The position numbers were made by a program, and so were the translations under genes. A DNA stretch of 64,000 nt from Pseudidiomarina gelatinasegens (GTDB lineage: Bacteria; Pseudomonadota; Gammaproteobacteria; Enterobacterales; Alteromonadaceae): the NCBI RefSeq assembly GCF_004025325.1, contig NZ_RSFE01000005.1, positions 1 through 64,000 on the forward strand. The letters run 5' to 3'. The first letter of the stretch is position 1, and each line of letters opens with the position of its first letter. Under the pieces are notes generated by a model, which ran no database searches, was not told where the DNA came from, and worked only from the letters and a program-made list of their open reading frames with translations. Below, in pieces: positions 8,293-16,009 of this stretch.

Positions 8293-9465
8293 ATGACTGA
8301 CAAAACAACACGGCTTTATCTTCCAGCAGTAATGAGCGCTCTGTTACTGGGTACCGCACCAGCCTATGCCAACAGCAGCAGCGAGCCCGCTTGGGATTTT
8401 GGCTTTCGCGGTTATGTGAACGCCCATGCGGTATTCGCCGATTGCGATGACTCAGGGGCCGTCGTTGCAGGCAATGCCCTGCTCTGTACCGGCGAAGATG
8501 CTACCTCGGTATCCAACGGCTACAGCCCCGCTAGTTTCCAATTCTCCGCCAGCACCCAACGCGAAGGCTTTGATATCAAAGCAGTGATCGCCATCGAGCC
8601 CGGCACCACTGATAACAGCGCCTTTAACGGCAACGGCGACAACCGTGCTTATCGCGCCTTCTTTACGGTAGGCAACGCAGAACTAGGAACCATCAAAGTG
8701 GGTCGTGATTACGGCGTATTCGGTATCGATGTAGTACTAGAAGATATGGCATTAGGCGGGGTTGGCGCACCAGCGTCCATTCGTAGTCCTCTGAACACCA
8801 CTCTAGGTGCGGCTGGCTACGGCTACGTATTTGCAGATAGGCTGTCACAAATCACATACAGCCGTCAGTTTGGCGAACAATGGCAGGCCGATATCGGTAT
8901 TTTTCAGCCGTTAGACCCAGTCAGTTTCGGCGGTAACGGCTATGTCGGCGACTCAGGCTCTGAACGGCCAGGCCTGCACGGCCGCCTACGCTACAACTAC
9001 GAGCAAGGGTTTGTCTCTAGCACCTTCTACAACCAAGATGTTAGCACCCCAAGCGGCAGCTACAGCGCCCGTGGCATCGATATCACTGCGGCGCTGCAGT
9101 TGGGCGATACCCGCTTCATGGCATCAGCGTTCGACGGTCAAGGTTTTGGCTATTACGGACTTCTGATTGATGCTGCCGATAGCAATGGCGCTCCACGCGA
9201 TAGCTCGGGCTGGTTAGCCCAAGCCACCCACACCATAGGAGCCACCAAATTTGGTATCAACTACGGCGTCTCACAAGTAGACCTCGCTGGCGTTGATACC
9301 TTGGCGCAAGTAGAACAACAAAGCAAAGCCAGCATCGGCGTCTGGCACACCCTCTGGAGCATGTTCACCATCTCCGGTGAAGTCTCTCGCATGGATGCCG
9401 AAAGCCACGCCGGCGACAGCATCGAAAACACCGCCATCAGCGTCGGCCTCGCCCTCAGTTTTTGA
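8293..9465 (+). CDS. Outer-membrane porin of the catabolic locus
   Basis: About 390 residues with a signal peptide (cleaved near APAYA). The body is rich in alternating Tyr, Gly and Ser stretches, with a C-terminal SVGLALSF ending in phenylalanine, typical of beta-barrel porins. ATG 8293 is preferred over 8287, because GAGG lies 8 bases before it but only 2 before the earlier ATG. It is transcribed away from the catabolic operon from its own sigma-54 promoter and shares the enhancer, so it probably lets the operon's substrate cross the outer membrane. Its TGA lies in the REP-like repeat that starts at 9462. Confidence 0.8.
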   Translation: MTDKTTRLYLPAVMSALLLGTAPAYANSSSEPAWDFGFRGYVNAHAVFADCDDSGAVVAGNALLCTGEDATSVSNGYSPASFQFSASTQREGFDIKAVIAIEPGTTDNSAFNGNGDNRAYRAFFTVGNAELGTIKVGRDYGVFGIDVVLEDMALGGVGAPASIRSPLNTTLGAAGYGYVFADRLSQITYSRQFGEQWQADIGIFQPLDPVSFGGNGYVGDSGSERPGLHGRLRYNYEQGFVSSTFYNQDVSTPSGSYSARGIDITAALQLGDTRFMASAFDGQGFGYYGLLIDAADSNGAPRDSSGWLAQATHTIGATKFGINYGVSQVDLAGVDTLAQVEQQSKASIGVWHTLWSMFTISGEVSRMDAESHAGDSIENTAISVGLALSF

Positions 9466-9512
9466 GGAACTTGCAGACCCACCTCCGGAGCGGGGTCCGG
9501 AGGTGGGTCTGC
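9462..9512. repeat. REP-like palindromic unit, copy 2 (perfect hairpin)
   Basis: Arms 9473-9489 and 9496-9512 are perfect 17-bp inverted repeats (left arm GCAGACCCACCTCCGGA) with a GCGGGG loop. The first 28 bases equal 1419-1446. It begins on the porin stop codon and ends three bases before the ATG of the next frame, so it has replaced whatever separated the two genes and may terminate porin transcription. Confidence 0.75.
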
Positions 9513-9514
9513 AT

Positions 9515-10261
9515 ATGTTCAAGACCGCAGCAGGCTTCTTCTCGAACAACGATGACCCTTTTGATGACGATCAATCTGAAATTGGTGTCAAGCTAGTCGC
9601 CCAGCTGCCATGCAAAGGCGATAGCATGCTTTACGTTTATGATTTTGGCGATGACTGGCGTCATACAGTGACTCATGGGGGCAGCAGCATTCAGCCTCGC
9701 CACAGCTCGGTTAAAATCATCGCAGCGGTGGGTGCTTGCCCTACTGAAGATAGCGGCGGCGTTGCACATATGCCCGAGCGCTCCAGCAACAAGCCGAACC
9801 TAGCGCAGATCCAACAGCGCCTGGATCAGTTTATCGAACTAACAGAACAACAAGCCCACGACCACGACCGTGCTTTTGCATTTGTAATGGGTGACCAGGA
9901 TGCACTAGATGAAACTGACGGTGAGGATTTCTTTGACGAAGAGGCGTTAGCAGCCTTTATAGCGGCCGATGAGGCCGAAGAGTTTAACGAGGATGAACTC
10001 ACGCCCGAGCAGCAGCAAGCATTTGCTGAGCTGAAGCTGGACATGCAAAAGCAAGCGGCCCAAATACTGTTACAACAAATTATCGCGAACATGCATGCGC
10101 AGCAGCGTTATCAGCATGTGAACGAGTTTATCAACAAGCCAATTAAGCTCACGGCTGCAGGCTATCTGCCGCAGCACGAGTTTCCGGTTAACATGCTGTA
10201 CGACATGATCAGCACCTTAATACCCGCGCTTAACGAAGAGCCGATCCCGGCTGGCGCGTAG
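9515..10261 (+). pseudogene. pRiA4b ORF-3-like protein, 5' end lost
   Basis: The frame holds the signature YVYDFGDDWRHTV of the plasmid pRiA4b ORF-3 family (PF07929), followed by VGACPTEDSGG and an acidic, glutamine-rich C-terminal part. The N-terminal half of the domain, normally containing the KPPIWRR-type segment, is missing: sequence similarity starts right after the REP-like hairpin. ATG 9515 gives 248 residues but has no good ribosome site. The function of the family is unknown. I treat it as a 5'-truncated gene; it could still be expressed by read-through from the porin promoter. Confidence 0.65.
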
Positions 10262-10270
10262 AGAATAGAC

Positions 10271-11616
10271 ATGAAGCTCCCAATCATTATTGACCATCTA
10301 CGCAACGCGCTAGAAACTCATCAATTCGGTGCGTTAGCTAAGACATTAGATGACGTGCATCCAGCTGATTTTGCCAGTGCCCTAGAGCACTTTATCCTCA
10401 GTGACCTGTGGTTGCTGATGGGAACTCTACCCACGGCAACGCAAGCTAAGATTTTCGCGTACTTAAGTGAAGAAACACAGCAACAGCTTGCTCTGCAAAT
10501 CGGTCGCAAGCACTTGGCTAGTATTTTTAAGCAAATGTCAGCTGACGAACGAGCGGACTTATTTAACCGCCTCCAACAAGAACAACGGGATGTTTTGCTG
10601 CCTGCATTGTTTTTCATGCTGAACGAGAAGACTTATTGAGACTATCGGCCTACCAAGAAGGAACAGCCGGTGCCATTATGACGTCTGATTATGCAACACT
10701 TCCTGACCATGTCACGGTCCAACAGGCACTCGACATATTGCGTCGCGAGGCGCCAGATAAAGAGACCATCTACACCGCGTATGTGGTGAACACCCAGCGA
10801 AAACTCATTGGTGTTATTACCCTACGTGAACTTATCTTAGCACCGGTAGGGGCTCTGATTTCTGAATTGATGAACCATGATCCGATCTTCGCCAGCGTTC
10901 ATACATCGCAAGAAGAAATCGCCGCACTCATTGCTCGTTACGATCTGATGGCACTGCCTATCGTCAATGACGACCAACACATGATTGGTATCGTTACCTA
11001 TGACGACGCCATGGATGTTGTTGAACAAGAAGCCACGGAAGATTTTCACAAAACCGCCACCATTGGCAAACTCGAGAGTAGTGTGAAACAAGCCAGTGTC
11101 ACGTTACTCTATCGAAAGCGAGTGTTTTGGCTGGTTGTTCTAGTATTTGGCAATATTTTTTCAGGCGCGGGTATCGCCCACTTTGAAGAGACCATTTCAA
11201 GTTACTTGGCTTTACTGTTTTTTCTCCCTTTACTCATCGCTAGTAGTGGTAATGCCGGTGCTCAATCTGGCACCCTAATGGTCCGTGCATTAGCTACCGG
11301 TGATGTCAGTTTAAAAGATTGGAGTTACCTCCTCGGCAAAGAGTGCTTGGTAGCATTGCTACTAGGGTTAACCATGGCTGCCGCCGTATTTGGTTTAGGT
11401 ATCTGGCGTGGCGGCGCCGACATAGCCGTGGTAGTGACCTTAACCATGGTACTTGTGGTAATAGTAGGAAGCCTGATTGGGCTATCGTTACCCTTCTTGC
11501 TGAGCCGATTCAACCTCGACCCTGCCACCGCAAGCGGTCCGTTAATCACCTCCATTGCCGACGTTACCGGCGTGATCTTGTACTTCTCTATCGCCGCGTG
11601 GTACCTCAATCTCTAA
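10271..11616 (+). pseudogene. mgtE: Magnesium transporter MgtE, split by a frameshift
   Basis: Two frames together cover a whole MgtE of about 450 residues. The first (10271-10639) is the N-terminal helical regulatory domain. The second (10636-11616) has two CBS domains starting at the family motif YQEGTAGAIMTSDYATLP, then five membrane segments including SSGNAGAQSGTL. The frames join if one T is added to the T5 run at 10610-10614, restoring a sequence like HAEREDLLRLSAY. This is either a real inactivating indel, a sequencing error at a homopolymer, or slippage. It follows the pRiA4b fragment by 9 bp. MgtE normally imports Mg2+ through the inner membrane, gated by its cytosolic domains. Confidence 0.8.
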
Positions 11617-11721
11617 AACAGCCCTTTTTAATCATGACAATGACTACTACTTGCACGCTTCGTTATCATAGTTTGTGACTTGGGGAAGTCATCAATTGTG
11701 TCGACTCGAACTAACGCGAAG

Positions 11722-11931
11722 TCAGTTCGAACTCAATGAAAAAATAGTTTCCACTGGCACATTAAAGTAATTTGCCAACTTCAATGCAATAACTACAGAC
11801 GGCGTAAATCGGCGAGTCTCAATCGTACTAATTGTTTTACGCGATACGCCGATTGCATCAGCGAGATCTTGCTGCGACAAGCCGTACTGAGCTCTAAAAG
11901 CGGGCAAATTATTGAGTACCTGTTCATCCAT
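11722..11931 (-). CDS. Small Xre/Cro-family HTH regulator
   Basis: 69 residues, almost entirely one helix-turn-helix domain with the recognition stretch SQQDLADAIGVSRKTIS. Start ATG 11931 has AAGGAG upstream and lies inside the end of the membrane-protein gene (8-bp overlap), so the two are co-translated. Small regulators of this YozG/YgzD type commonly accompany a membrane protein of unknown role. It is probably autoregulatory. The intergenic stretch to mgtE (11617-11721) contains inverted AGTTCGA-like pieces but no clear terminator. Confidence 0.75.
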   Translation of the reverse strand: MDEQVLNNLPAFRAQYGLSQQDLADAIGVSRKTISTIETRRFTPSVVIALKLANYFNVPVETIFSLSSN

Positions 11932-12319
11932 TATCGTCGTCTCCTTGGTCTCGCATCTCCCATAAAACAGAAATTGACCAAACCCACGTACCAATCACGA
12001 TGAGTGATAAACTATAAGTACTAACTGTGACGTAGTTGCCAATTCCTGTTTGGGTTAAATTTTCTCCAACCAACACACCAGGAATAAGCACTAAAATTAA
12101 TCCGACAAACGCTCGCGCATTAGCCTTTCGGCTAGTTTCACGCGTGAATTCATCTTGATAAATACCCAGTATCTCCCTCCAACCACCAGATAGTTTATGG
12201 TTGCCTACGCTCATTCGTGTGACAACACCGACAAATAGCAGCGCCAGTAGAATCATAAGTATATTTGGCCATTCCCCTGTGTTAATACCGGCTAATTCTA
12301 ACCACTTCGCGACCAACAT
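11924..12319 (-). CDS. Membrane protein paired with the HTH regulator
   Basis: 131 residues from ATG 12319 with about three or four hydrophobic segments. The frame stays open upstream and encodes another likely transmembrane helix (YGAYICLISGIYFAI) but meets no ATG, GTG or TTG before a stop. The native N-terminus therefore seems to have been lost where the gene was joined to the element leader at about 12388. A second, out-of-frame short ORF starts in that leader (MKTTKTHGNK). The gene may be expressed from ATG 12319 or may be a 5'-truncated remnant. Function unknown; pairing with an Xre regulator is the only clue. Confidence 0.6.
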   Translation of the reverse strand: MLVAKWLELAGINTGEWPNILMILLALLFVGVVTRMSVGNHKLSGGWREILGIYQDEFTRETSRKANARAFVGLILVLIPGVLVGENLTQTGIGNYVTVSTYSLSLIVIGTWVWSISVLWEMRDQGDDDNG

Positions 12320-12388
12320 AATCGCAAAATAAATACCGCTAATAAGGCAGATATAAGCGCCATATTTAAGAGAGTTCGCTTGTGCTGT

Positions 12389-12755
12389 TTGTTGCCATGA
12401 GTTTTTGTGGTTTTCATTACCATACCCCTCATGTTGAAATGATTAAATTATAGGCTACTCTACGTACCCAAAGCCCAGTAAAAAGGTGGAATTATTTCCA
12501 CCTAAAAACTCAGGATTTATCGGATGTTCAGAATTTTTTGTCGCGAGGCAAAGGTCAAAAATTGAAATTTCTACTTCGGTATTCTGTGACCAAATTTGTC
12601 ATTAAACGGCCTCAAAAGTGTCGATTTCGACGCCCAACAAAAAGTCACAACACCGTTTAAACCCTTGCCACGCCTAACTTTAACGATTTACCACCGAACC
12701 CGTGACTGCCCTCCGGAGGCGGAGGTCAGAGGTTCGAATCCTCTCGGGTGCGCCA
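12389..12755 (-). repeat. Right-end repeat of an integrative element, copy 2
   Basis: This is the diverged second copy of 397-764. It keeps TATAAT (12447-12452), GAGGGG, the palindrome GTGTCGATTTCGACGC (12618-12633) and a perfect hairpin AGGTGGAA-TTAT-TTCCACCT (12484-12503), then ends with the tRNA-Arg fragment. The leader codons MKTTKTHGNK correspond to MRNTKTHGNN in copy 1. Beyond 12388 the two copies share nothing, and here the HTH/membrane pair follows. Divergence between the copies argues for separate arrivals rather than a recent duplication. Confidence 0.75.
12706..12755 (+). repeat. tRNA-Arg(CCG) 3' fragment, attachment site 2
   Basis: Again the anticodon arm with CCG, the T arm and acceptor strand of tRNA-Arg ending in CCA. 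Compared with site 1 it has paired changes: the T stem is AGAGG/CCTCT instead of ACAGG/CCTGT. It also has a G for A in the anticodon stem, giving a G-T pair. The compensated change shows it derives from a functional but different tRNA-Arg allele, so this end was picked up in another host lineage. No 5' half is present. Confidence 0.85.
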
Positions 12756-12875
12756 TTAAAGGCTTTCAGCGCGTTACCCCTGCAAATTTCACTACTTTTC
12801 TTCTTTTGAGTTGAGGTCACCTTCAAATCACTCATGACCTTTGCCCAAATTCGCTGAAATTCGCCAAAAAAAAGT

Positions 12876-13262
12876 ATGTGGCAGATTTTCATGACGTGGC
12901 TGCAACAGGGAGTCGCCGCGCGGCGACTCATCATCAACGACGCCAAGGCGCTCGTGCATACGGTGAGCGACACCGCCTACCTGGTCAGTCCCAGCGTGTT
13001 CCAGCGCTATGCGTAGGAACATCCCCAGGTGGATGCGCTGGTCAGGCAGGACAAGCAACCGGATTGGCAGTGGGTGCAAAAGCGCTTTTAGAAACTGCAG
13101 CTATACCGCAAGCACCCAAATGGCCTGAACATTTGGACCTGTGAAGTCACGGGCCCGAGGAAGTCCCGCCGACTGCATGGCTACCTCCTCGAAAATGGGT
13201 CCTTGGTATTCGCCGAAATACCGCCCAACAATCCCTATCTTGCTCTGACTCAGGAAGGATGA
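12876..13262 (+). pseudogene. C-terminal remnant of a TraI-type conjugative relaxase
   Basis: Read through, the frame gives WLQQGVAARRLIINDAKAL, then SPSVFQRYA, a TAG at about 13015, WQWVQKRF, a second TAG at about 13090, then NGLNIWTCEVTGPRKSRR and NPYLAL before the true stop. This is the conserved C-terminal domain of the TraI_2/MobH-type relaxase-helicase of integrative conjugative elements. Two in-frame amber codons and loss of some hundreds of N-terminal residues make it dead. It shows that element Z descends from, or swallowed part of, an ICE. Bases 12756-12875 between the att fragment and this remnant show nothing I can name. Confidence 0.75.
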
Positions 13263-13341
13263 CGCGACTCGGGCAGCGACCGTCACCACCGTGTGGCGAC
13301 GATCAATGCCCCGCGAAGCTGGCAACATTTGGCGAACTAAG

Positions 13342-15984
13342 CTACTCGGCCCGCGCCAACTCCCGTGCAAGGAACGGAGCGGTTCGGCTGCCAGACTTTC
13401 GGGCCACCTGCTGAGGGGAACCCGCCACCACGATGCTGCCGCCGGCAGCGCCCGCGCCTGGCCCTACGTCGATCACCCAGTCGGCTTGGGCCACCGCACG
13501 CATGTCGTGCTCGATCATCACTACGGTATTACCGGCATCGACCAGGCGCTGCAACTGCACCAGCAGCCGGTCGGCATCCGACGCGTGCAGCCCGGTGGTC
13601 GGCTCGTCGAGCACGTACAGGCTTCGGCCGCGCTGGCTGCGCTGAAGCTCGGTCGCCAGCTTGATGCGCTGCGCCTCGCCACCGGAAAGCTCAGTGGCCG
13701 GTTGCCCCAGGCGCAGATAGCCCAGTCCGATGTCGCGCAGCAGTTGCAGGGGCCTTGCCACCGCGTCTTCACCCGCGAAGAATTCGCTGGCCTCGTCCAC
13801 GGTCATCTGCAGCACCTCGGCGATGTTGCGCCCGTACCACTGCACCTTCAGCGTGGCCTCGTTGTAGCGCGCGCCATGGCAGGTCGGGCACGGCGCGTAC
13901 ACGCTAGGCATGAACAGCAGTTCCACGCTAACGAAACCTTCGCCCTCGCAAGTCTCGCAGCGCCCCTTGGCGACGTTGAACGAGAACCGTCCGGCATCAT
14001 AGCGGCGGCGTCGAGCATCGGGCGTGGCGGCGAACAGCTTGCGCACATGGTCGAACAGACCCGTGTAGGTAGCCAGGTTCGACCGCGGCGTGCGCCCGAT
14101 CGGCTTCTGGTCCACCTGCACCAGGCGCTGTATGGCGTCCACGTCGCCCGCCAGATGGCCGCCGGTCGCTTCGACCACTGCCGGCCCTTCGCTGGTGGCG
14201 CTTTCGGCGGCATCGTCTTCAGGCTCGTGGCCCAGGTGCAGCAGCACCAATTCCGGCAGGGCCTGCGCGATGAGGCTGGATTTGCCGGAGCCAGAGATGC
14301 CGGTAACGGCTGTCAGCACGCCCAGCGGAATGCGCGCATCCACGCCATGCAGGTTATGGCGGTGGATGCCCTGCAGCTCCAACCAGCCGGTCGCTTCGCG
14401 TGCTCGGCTTCCGGGTGCGGGAATTTCGTCAAACAGGTAACGTGCAGTACGCGATTCGGCAATCTTGCGCAGGCCATCCGGCTCGCCGCTGTAGAGCACG
14501 TGGCCGCCACGCTCCCCGGCCTCCGGCCCGACATCCACGAGCCATTGCGCGCGGCGCATTAGGTCCAGGTCGTGCTCCACCACAAACACCGAGTTGCCCG
14601 CGTCGCGCAGCCGGTCGAGTGCATCGTACAGGGCCTGGCTGTCGGAGGGATGCAGGCCCGCCGAGGGTTCGTCGAGTACGTACACGACGCCGAACAGCAG
14701 GGAACTTAATTGCGTGGCCAGCCGCAAGCGTTGCAACTCGCCGGCCGAAAGCGTCGGCGTGGCCCGGTCCAGCGTCAGGTAGCCCAGACCTAGCTCGCGC
14801 AGTTGGCGCAGGCGCGCCATCACGCCTACAGCCAGGCGCTGTGCGGCGAGGCGCTTTTCTTCCGACAGCGCGGAGGTATGGCACACGTCGGGCGATACCG
14901 CATGGACGGTGGCAGCGCGTTCGGCACGCTCGCGCCGGGTCGCTCCCTTGTCTGTAGCCGCACCCGCTGCATGGGCGCGGAAATCGCCCTGTGCGATGGG
15001 TTCGAGCAATGCCGCCAAGTGGTCCAGCGGCATCTGCATAAACGCGCCGATGTCCACCCCAGCGAAGGTGACCGACAGCGCTTCGGGCTTGAGCCTCTTG
15101 CCGTGGCAGGTAGGGCACGGTTTGCCCTCCATGAACCGGGATACGCGCTTTCTCATCAGCGCGCTCTGGGTATTGGCGAAGGTGTGCAACACATACCGCC
15201 GGGCGCCGGTGAAGGTGCCCATGTAGCTCGGCTCCATCTTGCGTTTGAGCGCGGAGCGGGTTTCGGCAGGCGTGAAACCGGCGTACACCGGCACCGTTGG
15301 TGTTTCCTCGGTGAACAGAATCCAGTCGCGATCCTTTTTCGGCAGGTCCTTCCACGGCCGGTCAACATCGTAGCCCATGCTGACCAGGATGTCGCGTAGG
15401 TTCTGGCCCTGCCAGGCGGGTGGCCAGGAAGCAATCGCCCGCTCACGGATGCTCAGGGAGGGGTCGGGCACCATGTTCGCCTCGGTCACCTCGTACACAT
15501 GACCCAAGCCGTGGCAGGTCGGGCACGCCCCCTGCGGCGTGTTCGGCGAAAAATCCTCGGCGTACAGCATCGGCTGGTTGGCGGGATAGGCGCCGGCGCG
15601 CGAATACATCATCCGCACCAGGCTGGACAGGGTGGTCACACTGCCCACGGAGGAACGCGCATTGCTGGACCCCCGCTGCTGCTGCAGCGCCACCGCTGGT
15701 GGCAGGCCGTCGATCGCATCTACGTCCGGCACGCCCGCCTGGTCGATCAGGCGCCGTGCATAGGGGGCCACCGACTCAAAGTAGCGTCGCTGCGCCTCGG
15801 CATAGATGGTGCCGAAGGCCAGCGAGGACTTCCCGGAGCCGGAGACACCCGAGAACACCACCAGCGCATTCCGCGGGATAGAGACGTCCACCTCTTTGAG
15901 GTTGTTCTCACGCGCGCCACGCACCTGCACGAGGCCGCTGGCCGCAGCGGTACAAGAGGATTCACCGAAAGAATTGCTTGGCAT
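13342..15984 (-). CDS. UvrA2-like ABC ATPase (excinuclease subunit A paralogue)
   Basis: 880 residues with two ABC modules. Walker A sites are SGVSGSGKSSLAF (N-terminal) and TGISGSGKSSLI (middle); signature motifs are LSAGELQRLRLATQ and LSGGEAQRIKLATELQ. Zinc-binding CxxC pairs CPTCHG and CETCEG are present, as in UvrA. The N-terminal part is shorter than housekeeping UvrA, which fits class II UvrA (UvrA2/DrrC-like) proteins linked to tolerance of DNA-damaging drugs. ATG 15984 opens with MPSNSFGESS, the start module shared with the genes at 17875 and 27383; the UvrA homology begins only later at VQVRGARENNLKEV. It follows the nhaA stop by 25 bases and is probably co-transcribed. GC-rich compared with the right half of the window. 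Confidence 0.85.
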   Translation of the reverse strand: MPSNSFGESSCTAAASGLVQVRGARENNLKEVDVSIPRNALVVFSGVSGSGKSSLAFGTIYAEAQRRYFESVAPYARRLIDQAGVPDVDAIDGLPPAVALQQQRGSSNARSSVGSVTTLSSLVRMMYSRAGAYPANQPMLYAEDFSPNTPQGACPTCHGLGHVYEVTEANMVPDPSLSIRERAIASWPPAWQGQNLRDILVSMGYDVDRPWKDLPKKDRDWILFTEETPTVPVYAGFTPAETRSALKRKMEPSYMGTFTGARRYVLHTFANTQSALMRKRVSRFMEGKPCPTCHGKRLKPEALSVTFAGVDIGAFMQMPLDHLAALLEPIAQGDFRAHAAGAATDKGATRRERAERAATVHAVSPDVCHTSALSEEKRLAAQRLAVGVMARLRQLRELGLGYLTLDRATPTLSAGELQRLRLATQLSSLLFGVVYVLDEPSAGLHPSDSQALYDALDRLRDAGNSVFVVEHDLDLMRRAQWLVDVGPEAGERGGHVLYSGEPDGLRKIAESRTARYLFDEIPAPGSRAREATGWLELQGIHRHNLHGVDARIPLGVLTAVTGISGSGKSSLIAQALPELVLLHLGHEPEDDAAESATSEGPAVVEATGGHLAGDVDAIQRLVQVDQKPIGRTPRSNLATYTGLFDHVRKLFAATPDARRRRYDAGRFSFNVAKGRCETCEGEGFVSVELLFMPSVYAPCPTCHGARYNEATLKVQWYGRNIAEVLQMTVDEASEFFAGEDAVARPLQLLRDIGLGYLRLGQPATELSGGEAQRIKLATELQRSQRGRSLYVLDEPTTGLHASDADRLLVQLQRLVDAGNTVVMIEHDMRAVAQADWVIDVGPGAGAAGGSIVVAGSPQQVARKSGSRTAPFLARELARAE

Positions 15985-16001
15985 GTTCTTATCCTGTAGT
16001 T
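15956..16001 (-). repeat. Start module, copy A (before the UvrA2 gene)
   Basis: A 46-bp block read leftward: AACTACAGGATAAG, a few bases, ATG, then nine to ten codons for MPSNSFGESS. It recurs at 17847-17892 before the NhaA fusion (coding MPASSFGESS) and partly at 27381-27416. The block carries the ribosome binding site (AGGATAAG) and the start codon, and the protein after it is unrelated in each case. Copies A and C remain identical slightly beyond the block, through the codons for SC. Confidence 0.8.
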
Positions 16002-16009
16002 CGCCCCAC

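Noticed and set aside
1419-9512. Integron attC sites right after stop codons
   Set aside because: The hairpins lack the GTTRRRY core and the imperfect R/L box structure; no integron integrase is present.
10262-10270. Magnesium riboswitch before mgtE
   Set aside because: Only nine bases separate the preceding stop from the start; no room for an M-box leader.
12680-12973. Leftward ORF whose product contains APERIRTSDLRLRR
   Set aside because: This peptide is the well-known antisense translation of tRNA-Arg-like sequence and a common false annotation; the region is the att fragment.
13291-15355. Several long ORFs opposite or out of frame to the UvrA2 gene
   Set aside because: Low-complexity Arg/Ala/Pro-rich products typical of shadow frames in GC-rich DNA.
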